Origin: Sphingopyxis sp. BE259 | GTDB taxonomy: Bacteria; Pseudomonadota; Alphaproteobacteria; Sphingomonadales; Sphingomonadaceae | Direction: 5' to 3' | NCBI RefSeq assembly: GCF_031457495.1 | Contig: NZ_JAVDWM010000001.1 | Location: 1,042,001-1,106,000, forward strand | DNA: 64,000 nt | Shown here: one piece after another, positions 45,203 to 53,844 of the stretch | How the letters are laid out: every line of letters begins with the position of its first letter | How positions within the stretch are numbered: position 1 is the first letter of the stretch | Program-made: the position numbers and the translations under genes | Notes under the pieces: model-generated | The model's input: the letters and a program-made list of their open reading frames with translations, nothing else | Database searches by the model: none | What the model was told of the DNA's origin: nothing

Positions 45203-46192
45203 TCAACGCCCCCCGACCGATATCCCCGACATATGCCGCCCGGTAGCATCGCGGCTGAGCTGGAGCACGACATCGATCGTCGTCCGCACGTAGGACAATA
45301 TATCGGCGCGCTGGAGCGTCGAGCCGCCCTCCAGCACCAGCAACGCCAGCTGCTCGAACGCGCGCTCGACGCTGTCCGCGTGGATGGTGGTCATCGACCC
45401 CGGATGTCCGGTGTTGATCGCGCGCAGGAAGGCGAAGGCTTCCGGACCGCGCAGCTCGCCGAGAATGATGCGATCGGGGCGCATGCGGAGCGATGCCGAT
45501 ACCAGGTCGTTGGCGGTAACGGCTGCTTCGCCCAGCGCGCTACGCGCGGCGATCAAGCCGACCGCGTTGACATGCGCCAGCCGGATTTCGGGCGTATCCT
45601 CGATCAGGACCAGCCGCTCCTCAGGCGGTATTTCACGGATCAACGCATTGAGGAAGGTCGTCTTGCCCGACGATGTGCCACCCGAGATCAGCACATTGAG
45701 ACGCCCGCGCACCGCCGCGCGCAACGCGGCGGCGACATCGCCGCTGTTCACCAGTTCGCGCACCCGCTCGACCACTGCGGTTTGCCCTTGCCCCGCCTTG
45801 CGAACCGCGCGGAACGCATCGGCTGCAACATAATCGTCGAGCGTCAGATCGGCCGACACATGCTTGCGGATCGCGATCACCAGATCGCCGCGCGTCGCGG
45901 GCGGTGCAACAACCTGGATGCGCGAACCATCGGGCAGGCTCGCCGACAGCAAGGGATGCTCGCGGCTGATCCCCTGATGGCTGAGCGCCGCCACCTGCCG
46001 CGCCAGTCTGGCCAGCAACGCGGCATCGAGTGTGGGAACATCGTGACGTTCGATCGCGCCGCCGAGCGTTTCGATCCAAAGCTCGCTTGGCCGGTTGATA
46101 TAGATGTCGGTGACATCGGCGCGGTCCAGCGCGAACGACAGCGGCGCTAAATAACTGCCAAGATAGACCCGCTCGGCGACCGCGGCCGTCAT
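45203..46192 (-). CDS. virB11: VirB11-type secretion ATPase
   Basis: 329 residues. N-terminal domain (1-140), then the RecA-like motor: Walker A GGTSSGKTTFLNAL (about 170-183), Asp box LVLIEDTPEI, Walker B-like RPDRIILGELRGPEAF and His box GHPGSMTTIHAD. It forms a hexamer at the cytoplasmic base of the secretion channel and switches between pilus assembly and substrate transfer. The start overlaps the virB10 stop by 4 bases (ATGA). It is the last gene of the virB operon; the shared boxes and Rhs module 1 follow. Confidence 0.95.
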   Translation of the reverse strand: MTAAVAERVYLGSYLAPLSFALDRADVTDIYINRPSELWIETLGGAIERHDVPTLDAALLARLARQVAALSHQGISREHPLLSASLPDGSRIQVVAPPATRGDLVIAIRKHVSADLTLDDYVAADAFRAVRKAGQGQTAVVERVRELVNSGDVAAALRAAVRGRLNVLISGGTSSGKTTFLNALIREIPPEERLVLIEDTPEIRLAHVNAVGLIAARSALGEAAVTANDLVSASLRMRPDRIILGELRGPEAFAFLRAINTGHPGSMTTIHADSVERAFEQLALLVLEGGSTLQRADILSYVRTTIDVVLQLSRDATGRHMSGISVGGR

Positions 46193-47289
46193 CGCACTGC
46201 CTCAACCCCGGTGAAGTCGAGATCGCGCGCAACGAAGACACTGATGCTCGTTCCCTGCCGGACGCTGAGCGTCGGCGGGATCTGGGTCGCCTGCGTCGTC
46301 GAACCGGCGCCGGGCAAGGATCCCGGCAAGGCGATCACCACCGAATCCCCCACCGAGCGGGCCGCGAGGTTGCCGCCGATGAGCATCGCCGTCTGCAGGA
46401 TCGACCCCGCAAAGCGCTCAAAGAAATGACTGTTGACCCTCGCGCGCACCCCGCCGACGCCGACCGGATCGGTCGCGGGCGACTGGAGCGCGATCGTCAC
46501 CCCGTCGGGACGGATCAGCCGGGTCCAGGTCACGAACGCGCGTTTTTGGCCGGGACTGGTGTCGGACGCATATTCGCCGATGAGACGACTGCCGCGCGGG
46601 ATGAGTACGCGGGTGCCGTCGAAGCCGTGGACGTCGCGCTGGACGAGCGCGCGCGCGAAGCCCGCGCCGGTCGAGTTCATGGCGGTTTCGAGAACGGCGG
46701 GGATCAGCGTGCCCTGCGGCACCGTGGTCGCACGATTGGCAATCGATCCCGCGCGGCTGCGCGCGGTGGCACCGAGCGGCGCTGCTGACTGTCCGCTCGC
46801 CGCTGGCGGCGCTGCTCCATCGGCGGCAGGCCGCGCTTGCGAGTCGACGATCAGGATGGCGCCGCCGCTGGTGCGCGGCGCCGGGACCGCCTCGAGCGGC
46901 GGGGGCGCATAAGAGATCGGCGGCGGCTGCGAATAGGATGGGGGCGACGGCGCCGGGGCAGGACGCGGCTGCAGCTCGCGCGATGCGACAACGGGGCTCG
47001 GCGGAGGGGCGAGCAGCAGCTCCGTCATGGCCCGCGGTACGGGCGGGATATAGAGCGGTGGCGGCGCGTGCGACGCCCCGACGAGCTCGGACGGAGCGGG
47101 ACGCACCGCAGGCGCCGACAAGGCCCGGCGCCGCGCATCGAGAACCGAGAAGAGCAGTGCAGCGGCGATGACCGCCCCGATCCCGATCACCACACCTGAA
47201 AGTCCAGCCCGCGGACGGGCGACCTGTGGCACTAGGCCGCGCTCCGCGGTTTGTTCGGGAACGGCGGGAGTGGCGTCCGGCGTACTCAC
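46189..47289 (-). CDS. virB10: VirB10-type channel scaffold
   Basis: 366 residues. A cytoplasmic start, one transmembrane helix (GVVIGIGAVIAAALLFSVL, about 31-49), a long proline-rich periplasmic spacer (about 60-150) and the C-terminal TrbI/VirB10 beta-barrel domain with LIPAVLETAMNSTGAG, VLIPRGSRLIGEY, LIRPDGVTI and ending in the FVARDLDF region. The protein spans both membranes and signals ATP use by VirB11/VirB4 to the outer channel. It overlaps virB9 and virB11 by 4 bases each. Confidence 0.95.
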   Translation of the reverse strand: MSTPDATPAVPEQTAERGLVPQVARPRAGLSGVVIGIGAVIAAALLFSVLDARRRALSAPAVRPAPSELVGASHAPPPLYIPPVPRAMTELLLAPPPSPVVASRELQPRPAPAPSPPSYSQPPPISYAPPPLEAVPAPRTSGGAILIVDSQARPAADGAAPPAASGQSAAPLGATARSRAGSIANRATTVPQGTLIPAVLETAMNSTGAGFARALVQRDVHGFDGTRVLIPRGSRLIGEYASDTSPGQKRAFVTWTRLIRPDGVTIALQSPATDPVGVGGVRARVNSHFFERFAGSILQTAMLIGGNLAARSVGDSVVIALPGSLPGAGSTTQATQIPPTLSVRQGTSISVFVARDLDFTGVEAVR

Positions 47290-47987
47290 GAAGCATCGGC
47301 CTTGGGCAGATAGCGCTTTGCGCGCGCCGTCTTGCGATCGATACGAAACAGCAGCATTTCATGCACGCTGTCGATCACATAGAGGCCGCCGCGCATATTG
47401 CCGTTGGCCAGCCGCTCGCGGCCGTAGTCGTCGATGACGAACACCGCGGGAAGTGCGACATCTGCCGGCCAATCGATATACGTCTTGATCCCGTCATCAT
47501 GCACGCGGACCGGCCACAGCGCACGGCTGCCGCCCATCCGGTACATGCCCACCGCCGCGGCAGCGTCACTCGCCATGGCTCCGGCATCGGCTCCCGGCTC
47601 GGGAGGATAGCGAAAGCGTATCTCGTAAGGCGGCGTGCCGTTCGCGGGCACGAGATCGAAGGCATAGAAGCGCGCGCTCGTGATCACCGTCATATTGGTG
47701 CTGATCCCGCCGGCGGTCGGCCGCACGAACAGCATGTTGCCGCTCTGGCTTGCGACCACCTGCCACGCGCCGCTGTCGCCGACCGCGACATTCTGGATCT
47801 GCTCATCGGGCGCCAGCGCGATCATCACCTGATAGCCTGGCGCGGCTTCGACCTCGACCACCTGGTCGCGGCGATAATCGACGGTCTGCATACGCGCGTC
47901 GCCCTGCCCCGGCTGCGGGCGTACCTGCCCGACGGCGCTGGGTCCCAGCAGCAAGGGGAGAAGGGCAAGCGCAAAGCGAGCGATCAT
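47286..47987 (-). CDS. virB9: VirB9-type outer-membrane complex protein
   Basis: 233 residues with a signal peptide (MIARFALALLPLLLGPSAVG). The N-terminal domain has RVQTVDYRRDQVVEVEAAPGYQ-like features (written here QTVDYRRDQ, EAAPGYQVMIALAPDE), AWQVVASQSGNMLFVRP and TNMTVITSARFYAFDL; the C-terminal domain (LWPVRVHDDGIKTYIDWP, VFVIDD) would cap VirB10 at the outer membrane. Usually a VirB7 lipoprotein pairs with VirB9; none is encoded here. Four-base overlaps link it to virB8 and virB10. Confidence 0.93.
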   Translation of the reverse strand: MIARFALALLPLLLGPSAVGQVRPQPGQGDARMQTVDYRRDQVVEVEAAPGYQVMIALAPDEQIQNVAVGDSGAWQVVASQSGNMLFVRPTAGGISTNMTVITSARFYAFDLVPANGTPPYEIRFRYPPEPGADAGAMASDAAAAVGMYRMGGSRALWPVRVHDDGIKTYIDWPADVALPAVFVIDDYGRERLANGNMRGGLYVIDSVHEMLLFRIDRKTARAKRYLPKADAS

Positions 47988-48766
47988 GGGCGGCTCGGGA
48001 TCGGTTGGCCCGCGCTCTGTGCCGGCTGGGTGGTACGTGCGGTGGTGGGCGTTCCGACGACAACGGCGGTCGCCGGGGCTGGCGCGGCGAGCGCCTCGGC
48101 GCTCTTGCGATAGCTCGTCACCTTGAACCCCAGCGGGTTGATCATCCGGTCCGCTACCGACATGGGCTCGCCGCTATAACCATAGCGGACGATCGCGACC
48201 CACGGCTGGCCTGGCGCTGCCTGCCCGCCAGCATCGCGCCGCTGTGTGTCAAAGCGCACCATCGCGGTGTCATCGCTCATCGGAGTGACGCTTTTGACCT
48301 GCACGCCGATCAGCGACGAGCGCGGCAGTCGCACCAGCGGGCTGTCCGGATTGGAGACCTGCACCTCGGACAGGTAGCTGTTGCGCGCAGCGCCGTCAGA
48401 CCAGAGCGAGACCTTCTGATAGTCGCTCTGCACCGAATTAATGTCGAAGCCCTCGCGGGCAATGACATATTGGACGAGGAAGGACTGGGTAAGCGCGCGC
48501 TCGCGCGAGATCGACTGCGGCTCGAGGGGTTTGAGCGGCTGCACGAAGCCGGTCTGGCGATCGACTAGTAACGTATAGGGCTCGACGGTCTTGAGCGGGG
48601 TCAGGAACAGCAGCGCCAGCGCTTCACAAACCGCGATCACCGAGGCCGCCCCGGCCACCCACCACGCGGTACGCCGCGACGACCGCAGGGCGTCGTCGCG
48701 GTCGTGCGCCCAGCTCCCGGCTTCGGCGTAATAGGCATCGAGGACTTCACGGCTGGGTTTGTTCAT
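47984..48766 (-). CDS. virB8: VirB8-type inner-membrane protein
   Basis: 260 residues. A cytoplasmic helix (YYAEAGSWAHDR), one transmembrane helix (WWVAGAASVIAVCEALALLFL, about 35-55), and the periplasmic NTF2-like domain with EPYTLLVDRQTG, LTQSFLVQYVIAREGFD and VRFDTQRRD. A disordered, Ala/Pro/Thr-rich tail is added at the end. It nucleates assembly of the inner-membrane complex. It overlaps virB6 (ATGA) and virB9. Confidence 0.93.
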   Translation of the reverse strand: MNKPSREVLDAYYAEAGSWAHDRDDALRSSRRTAWWVAGAASVIAVCEALALLFLTPLKTVEPYTLLVDRQTGFVQPLKPLEPQSISRERALTQSFLVQYVIAREGFDINSVQSDYQKVSLWSDGAARNSYLSEVQVSNPDSPLVRLPRSSLIGVQVKSVTPMSDDTAMVRFDTQRRDAGGQAAPGQPWVAIVRYGYSGEPMSVADRMINPLGFKVTSYRKSAEALAAPAPATAVVVGTPTTARTTQPAQSAGQPIPSRP

Positions 48767-49980
48767 GAGCGCCGATCCCTGGCAAGTGCGCGTGTCGATA
48801 TGCGTTGGCGGGTGCGGCGCCCGGACGAGGCCGCGGCGGACGCGGCGCTATAGTGCTCAATGCCGTCCTGCCGCCCGGCGCTGCGCGCGATATGCGCCGC
48901 GCGCGACCCGCCGCTCGTCTCGGCGGCGACGGTTTCGCGGCGCTGATTGATCGCGACCGCATCGGCGATCGCCGCGGCACGCGAGCGGCTCTCAATCGGT
49001 GTGTGGGATGCGACAAGCTGCTGCACCGTTTCAACACGTGGGGCGCTACCCTCAGTTTCGCGGGTGGATCCCGCCCGCATCCACGCCGGGATGTGCAGGC
49101 TGAGTGCCACGCGCCCGACTATGAACATCGCGGCGGCCAGCGCGATTGCGAAGATCGTCGTCGCGGCGAGCAGCTGCGCGGGCGCGCCGATGATGTCGAG
49201 ACCGCCGCCGCGCCGGGCTAGCAAGCCGGCGAGCCATGGCTCAAGGAAAGCGAGCGCGACACCGAGTGTGATCGCGATGGCGAGACTGCCGAGCGCGGAG
49301 CCAAGCAGCGCCTTGAGCCAGCCCGCGAACAGGCCGCGCGTCCCATCGAACAAGAGGAAGGCGGCGAACAGCGGCGCCAGAGCCAGCAGCAGACCGGCAA
49401 CGATCCGCACCACCGCAAAAGATGCAATCGTCGAGACGAGGAAGATCACGCGGGCAAAGCCGAGCGCGAAGTTGTCGAACCCGATGAATGGCGCGGGGGG
49501 AACGGCCGGCATGGTGGGCAGCCCATCGGCGCCGAGCGGTGCCGGGCCGACACCTTCGATCGCGAGGATCGTGAGCGCCTGATCGATACCATCGATCCGC
49601 TGGACCAGTCCGCCGCCGCTACCCGGCAAGCTCGCGGCGCCGCCAATCGTCGCGGCCAGCTCGGCGGGCGCGCGAAGGATGATGTCATAAACGAGGATCT
49701 GATAGGCTGGCCAACTTGTCGCCAGCAAGAGCACCAGCCCGATCTTGACGAAGGTCAGCACGCCTTCGCGGATCGTCGGCGTATGGCCGAGCAGCATCCG
49801 GTAGCCGAGAAACGCGATCAGCAGCGTGATCATTCCGGTCAGCAGGATCGACGCGGTCGATCCCGGCGTCGCCAGCGCGCCATAGCCCTGCGCACCGATG
49901 ACCTGCGCCTGGCAGTCTAGGAAACGAAGCGCGCTCGGCGCGAAGCTCTCCGGGGCCGGGATCGAGTCGCAGACCGCCAT
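48763..49980 (-). CDS. virB6: VirB6/TrbL-type polytopic channel protein
   Basis: 405 residues from the ATG at 49980, just past the virB4 stop. Five or six long hydrophobic helices lie between about residues 45 and 300 (ILLTGMITLLIAFLGYRMLL, VIFLVSTIASFAVVRIVAGLLLALAPLFAAFLLF, LAAATIFAIALAAAMFIVGR in short form). The last 90 residues are hydrophilic, Arg/Ser/Ala-rich and cytoplasmic. VirB6 forms part of the inner-membrane pore for the substrate. Position between virB4 and virB8 is canonical once virB5 and virB7 are left out. Confidence 0.9.
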   Translation of the reverse strand: MAVCDSIPAPESFAPSALRFLDCQAQVIGAQGYGALATPGSTASILLTGMITLLIAFLGYRMLLGHTPTIREGVLTFVKIGLVLLLATSWPAYQILVYDIILRAPAELAATIGGAASLPGSGGGLVQRIDGIDQALTILAIEGVGPAPLGADGLPTMPAVPPAPFIGFDNFALGFARVIFLVSTIASFAVVRIVAGLLLALAPLFAAFLLFDGTRGLFAGWLKALLGSALGSLAIAITLGVALAFLEPWLAGLLARRGGGLDIIGAPAQLLAATTIFAIALAAAMFIVGRVALSLHIPAWMRAGSTRETEGSAPRVETVQQLVASHTPIESRSRAAAIADAVAINQRRETVAAETSGGSRAAHIARSAGRQDGIEHYSAASAAASSGRRTRQRISTRALARDRRS

Positions 49981-49982
49981 GA

Positions 49983-52352
49983 TCACGCGCGCTCCATCAA
50001 TGGGTCGTACCAAGCCTCGGGCGCGTCGCCATGTTCGGCGCGCAACTCGTCGAGAATACGCACCGTGCGCTCGCGCCCCGACAGGATCGTCAGCAGCTCG
50101 TGCTCGCCGCTGAGGTTAAGGCGCGCGACAACGCTTTCATTGCCATGCTTGACGAGGAAACAATGCGCGCTGTCGGGCAGTGACCGCACGAGCTCATATT
50201 CGTGGCTAGTCAGACCGAACCCTCTGACATAATCTTCGGCGCGCGCTTTCGGGTTCGCCATGAAGATCTGCGTCGCGGCCTGCTCGATGATCGCGCTGGC
50301 AATCCGGCTTTCAAGCGCATCCTGCGCACTTTGCGTCGCAAAACCGACGATGCCATTGCGCTTGCGGATCGTCTTTTCCCAATCCTTGATCCGGCGCACG
50401 AACACGTCGTCGTCGAGCGCCTTCCAGCCCTCGTCGACGACGATGATCGCCGGACTGCCGTCGAGCCGTTCCTCGACCCGGTGGAAAAAATACATCATCG
50501 CCGGGGTGCGCACCGCCGGGTCGTCCAATATCTGCGTCATGTCGAAGCCGACCGAGCGGACTGACAAATCGGTCGCGTCTTCTTCATTGTCGAACAGCCA
50601 GGCGCGTTCGCCATCGCCCCACCATGGCCTGAGGCGCGCCCACATGTCGTCGGCGTGCGGGCGGTGCCCGCCGCGGAATAGCTCGACGATATGGCGCAGC
50701 CGGCGATGATGCGGCGGTTGCGCATAGTTCGCGTCGATCGCATCCTTGATCTGCGCCAGCTCCTCGACGCTAGCGCCGCCCGCGAGCAACGCGAGCCAGT
50801 CGATCAGGAACTGGCGGTTGGCGGCATTGTCCTCCAGCTGAAGCGGGTTAAGCCCCGACGGCGCGCCGGGGCGCAGCACGTCATAACGCCCGCCGATCGC
50901 GCGGATGAACAGCTCGCCGCCGCGATCCTTGTCGAAGAAAACGATCCGCGGATCGAACTTGCGCGCCTGCGCGAGCAGGAAATTGAGCGCCACCGTCTTT
51001 CCCGATCCCGAGGGGCCGATGATCGTGAAATTGCCGAGATCGCCCTCGTGGAAGTTGAAGAAATAGGGGCCGGCCGCAGTCGTCTCGAACAGGGTGACGG
51101 CATCACCCCAATGATTGCCATGCGGCTGGCCGAGCGCAAAATTATGCCCGCTGGCGAGTCCCGCGAAATTGCCCGTCGAGACAAGACCGCGCCGCGCGAT
51201 ATATTTGAAGTTTCCCGGGAACTGCGCCCAGAAGGCAGGTTCGAGCGCAATTTCCTCACGCACCGCGATGATGCCAAGATCGGCGAGTGCCGCCTGGACT
51301 TCGGCGACCCCCCCGTCGACCTCGGCGGGCGAAGCGCCGCGGATGCCGATCGTCATATGATGCTCGCCAAACCCCGAACGTCCGGCGGCGACCTCGTCCT
51401 TGGCGCTCGCCAGTTCGGCGCGCAGGCTCAGCGCCTCGTCCTCGGCTGAGCGCATCCGCCGCAGCGTCAGGTTCATTCGCTCGAGCGCCGACTGGCGCTC
51501 GACGAAGCCGAAAGATTGCGAGATTATGAGCTCGAACGGCAGCCGCAGCAGTTCGTCGAACATGCCCGGGCTGGTCTGGCCCGGATAATCCTTGATCGAC
51601 ACGAGGCCCAGAAAGCTGCGATCCGAATGACCCGACGGTCCAAGTTCGATCGCCTCCTGCCCAAAACTGATCCGCCGATCGGGCAGATAGGCGCCGATGT
51701 CCTGCGTCGGCAGCAGCACCGGGCGGCTCTCGCCATTGTAGAGCGTCGACAGGAATTCGAGCGGCTCGGAGCAAGGCCCGACCGGTCCGTCATAGACCGA
51801 AAGCAGCGAAGGCGCATAGCTGCCGAGCGCGGCCATCAACGCCTCGCGCGCGGTGTCGAGCTGGCGAAGATCGTGCGTTTCGGTGTCCGCCGCCGAACGC
51901 GCGCCGCTCAGCTTCTCGCGCAGGCTGTCGAGCATGCCAACCCGGCCTTGCAACGGGCGACGGATCAGCGTGAGGTAGAGATCGTTGACGAACAGCTGAC
52001 GCCGGTCGAGCCGCCCCTGCCACGCTGCATCGAGCTTGGCCGAGAAAGGATCGCTATACGTCCCGTCAAGCCCGGCCTCGATGCGGCGGCGGACGATATG
52101 ATGATAAATGGCAAAGCGCGACGAGCCGATCGATTGCAGCATCGCATCGCGCAGTCGCTTGCGATAATTGATTTCGTCGGTGTCGGCGGTCTCGAACAAC
52201 ATGCCGCGCAGCGCGATGACCTGCATCAGCAAGCCGTCGCGGGTCGCGATCGTGTGATCGTCGACATGATGGCCGTAAGGCAGGTGGCGCCCCGCAGGCG
52301 CCTCCCTGGCAACGATCTTGGGCGAGGATGCTAAGGCCGGTAGGAGTTGCAT
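49983..52352 (-). CDS. virB4: VirB4-type secretion ATPase
   Basis: 789 residues from the ATG at 52352 (MQLLPALASSPKIVAREAP). The frame could start 18 codons earlier at GTG, but family members begin here. The N-terminal half is the membrane-associated CagE/TrbE domain; the motor half has Walker A GPSGSGKTVALNFLL and Walker B PAIIVVDEGWKAL, followed by FATQSAQDALES. It energises pilin extraction and substrate transfer. It overlaps virB3 by 22 bases and abuts virB6. Confidence 0.96.
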   Translation of the reverse strand: MQLLPALASSPKIVAREAPAGRHLPYGHHVDDHTIATRDGLLMQVIALRGMLFETADTDEINYRKRLRDAMLQSIGSSRFAIYHHIVRRRIEAGLDGTYSDPFSAKLDAAWQGRLDRRQLFVNDLYLTLIRRPLQGRVGMLDSLREKLSGARSAADTETHDLRQLDTAREALMAALGSYAPSLLSVYDGPVGPCSEPLEFLSTLYNGESRPVLLPTQDIGAYLPDRRISFGQEAIELGPSGHSDRSFLGLVSIKDYPGQTSPGMFDELLRLPFELIISQSFGFVERQSALERMNLTLRRMRSAEDEALSLRAELASAKDEVAAGRSGFGEHHMTIGIRGASPAEVDGGVAEVQAALADLGIIAVREEIALEPAFWAQFPGNFKYIARRGLVSTGNFAGLASGHNFALGQPHGNHWGDAVTLFETTAAGPYFFNFHEGDLGNFTIIGPSGSGKTVALNFLLAQARKFDPRIVFFDKDRGGELFIRAIGGRYDVLRPGAPSGLNPLQLEDNAANRQFLIDWLALLAGGASVEELAQIKDAIDANYAQPPHHRRLRHIVELFRGGHRPHADDMWARLRPWWGDGERAWLFDNEEDATDLSVRSVGFDMTQILDDPAVRTPAMMYFFHRVEERLDGSPAIIVVDEGWKALDDDVFVRRIKDWEKTIRKRNGIVGFATQSAQDALESRIASAIIEQAATQIFMANPKARAEDYVRGFGLTSHEYELVRSLPDSAHCFLVKHGNESVVARLNLSGEHELLTILSGRERTVRILDELRAEHGDAPEAWYDPLMERA

Positions 52353-52615
52353 CGCCAGATCGAAAAATTGCGCACGCGCGGGCAGCGACCGACCCTGGCG
52401 AGCCACAGATCAAAGAAACGCGGCTCGCGCAGGCACAGCAGCACCCCCGCCAGATGGACGACCAGCGCGATCACCAGCGCCCAAACGGTGCGAAAGATCA
52501 GGAACAATTCGGTGGCGAGCACCGCGTTGGCTACGAAAAAGCTGTAGGTCACCCCCGCGAACATCTGCGGCCGCGTCAGCGCGACGAACATCACATCGCG
52601 CTCGACCCCGTTCAC
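52331..52615 (-). CDS. virB3: VirB3-type membrane protein
   Basis: 94 residues from GTG 52615, starting 3 bases after the virB2 stop. DVMFVALTRPQMFAGVTYSFF leads into two membrane helices (LFLIFRTVWALVIALVVHLAGVLL region) and the conserved end REPRFFDLWLAR. VirB3 anchors VirB4 at the membrane. The last residues (RNFSIWRCNSYRP) overlap virB4 and are not conserved. Confidence 0.92.
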   Translation of the reverse strand: MNGVERDVMFVALTRPQMFAGVTYSFFVANAVLATELFLIFRTVWALVIALVVHLAGVLLCLREPRFFDLWLARVGRCPRVRNFSIWRCNSYRP

Positions 52616-52618
52616 CGG

Positions 52619-52939
52619 TCAGCGACCGAGGCTGGCGGTGGACTGGATGCCCGCGACGATGCTCGCGGCACCGAACAGGATGAAGCAGCCGACGATCACC
52701 GTTGCACCGTAACGCCAGTTGATCCGTCCGGTCAGCATCATGAAGCCGACCATCGCGACCGCGATGACCGCGACGACGGTGGCAATGGTGCCGAGGAGGG
52801 TGCCTTCGAGCCAGCGCAACGCCGATACCAGCACGCCCGAACCGGCCGGATCGGCAATGTCCTGGGCTTGCGCGGTCGCGGCGTGGAGGAGGCCGAGCAT
52901 GGCTGCCGAATATCCGGCAATTCTGTGTTTGAGCTTCAC
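52619..52939 (-). CDS. virB2: VirB2-type pilin, first gene of the operon
   Basis: 106 residues from a GTG at 52939 (purine-rich GAGAAGCGGG upstream). A longer frame exists but overlaps the divergent pilin promoter. A signal sequence (KHRIAGYSAAMLGLLHAATAQA) is followed by the mature pilin with two hydrophobic helices: TLLGTIATVVAVIAVAMVGFMML and ATVIVGCFILFGAASIVAGI, separated by the short TGRINWRYG loop. It would build the conjugative pilus. The gene begins the virB2-3-4-6-8-9-10-11 operon. Confidence 0.9.
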   Translation of the reverse strand: MKLKHRIAGYSAAMLGLLHAATAQAQDIADPAGSGVLVSALRWLEGTLLGTIATVVAVIAVAMVGFMMLTGRINWRYGATVIVGCFILFGAASIVAGIQSTASLGR

Positions 52940-53031
52940 GTAGTTGACCCGCTTCTCGCAAAGAACCTTTTTGATTTCAAGCGCGAGGCTAGTCTTGACC
53001 AAATGCGCCTTCCAGTCGGAATCGACCAAAG

Positions 53032-53061
53032 CCGGCAACAATTGGTGCCAAAATGGTGGCA
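53032..53061. promoter_or_regulatory. Shared box between the two pilin genes
   Basis: The 30-base block contains ATTGGTGCCAAAATGG and the perfect inverted repeat TGCCA-N6-TGGCA (53046-53061). It is 93 bases upstream of virB2 and 56 bases upstream of the divergent pilin gene. Its counterpart lies upstream of YD mini-gene 1 at 45089-45118. Confidence 0.6.
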
Positions 53062-53116
53062 TTTTCGATTGCCGCGAGGGGCTTGAGGGCGCTGGATGGG
53101 ATGCACTGGAGTTTGT

Positions 53117-53494
53117 ATGTCCTTGCCGACACTTTCGCTCACCGATCCACCCACGGATAGCCCGGTCACCGAGGGCGTTGCGTGGATTCAAGGTGCCGCT
53201 CTGGGCAGCACCGCGACGATTGTTGCCGTCGTCGCGGTCGCTACGATTGGCATGCTTATGCTGTCGGGCAGATTGGAATTGCGACGGGGGATTACCGTCG
53301 TGCTGGGGTGTTTCATATTATTCGGCGCCAGCGGTATCGCAGCTGCGCTAACCGGGTTGGCGGGCGAGAATCTACCGCAGCGCCGACCAATGGCTTCAGA
53401 TGCTGGCCAGTTATCGAGCCAGCTGCAATCGCCAACCTCGCCGCCTGCAGCATACGATCCCTACGCCGGGGCCTCTGTGCCGACGCCACGGTAA
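53117..53494 (+). CDS. Second, divergent VirB2-like pilin
   Basis: 125 residues. WIQGAALGSTATIVAVVAVATIGMLML and RRGITVVLGCFILFGASGIAAAL align directly with the two helices of the operon pilin, including the GxLxLRxG/GRxxxRxG loop (SGRLELRRG). It lacks a typical cleavable signal: the first 20 residues (MSLPTLSLTDPPTDSPVTEG) are hydrophilic. It adds a 45-residue Pro/Gln/Ser tail (PQRRPMASD ... SPPAAYDPYAG). It could be a minor or tip pilin, or a regulatory variant. It reads away from virB2 from a shared 177-base control region. Confidence 0.8.
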   Translation: MSLPTLSLTDPPTDSPVTEGVAWIQGAALGSTATIVAVVAVATIGMLMLSGRLELRRGITVVLGCFILFGASGIAAALTGLAGENLPQRRPMASDAGQLSSQLQSPTSPPAAYDPYAGASVPTPR

Positions 53495-53598
53495 AATGCA
53501 GCGGCGTGCTGCGTCCGGCATGCTGTCTAGTGCCCCATTGCGCAAACGTGATCCGGTTAATTAGCCCGGCCGTTCAATGGAAACACAGAGCCGACATC

Positions 53599-53844
53599 TT
53601 AGTCGCCTCTCGGTCGATCGCACGTAGGATTCCAATCCTTTGGCTTTTCTTGTCCGCCGCCCCACCAAGGGCAACCGGCGCTGATCCATCTTTCACGAAG
53701 TTGCCGTAAGGTTGTCGATACGTCGCTATAGCCGAATTCAGTTCCACAGGAAGGGCAAATAACGAAAGTTGCTTCATCATTAATGTAGGGTGGCTCTTCC
53801 AAATTTGGAAAATTGCAAACAGGGCAAATGTATTGTTCGCTCAT
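53599..53844 (-). CDS. Cysteine-rich zinc-ribbon protein, probable Rhs immunity
   Basis: 81 residues. Two CxxC pairs ([16 protein letters not shown] and [12 protein letters not shown]) make a zinc ribbon; [12 protein letters not shown] and the KPKDWNP end are typical of the small CPCC-type proteins found next to polymorphic toxins. Its ATG overlaps the TGA of the Rhs gene (ATGA), the standard toxin-immunity arrangement. With no signal peptide it stays in the cytoplasm, which agrees with a cytoplasm-acting nuclease tip. Confidence 0.82.
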   Translation of the reverse strand: MSEQYICPVCNFPNLEEPPYINDEATFVICPSCGTEFGYSDVSTTLRQLRERWISAGCPWWGGGQEKPKDWNPTCDRPRGD

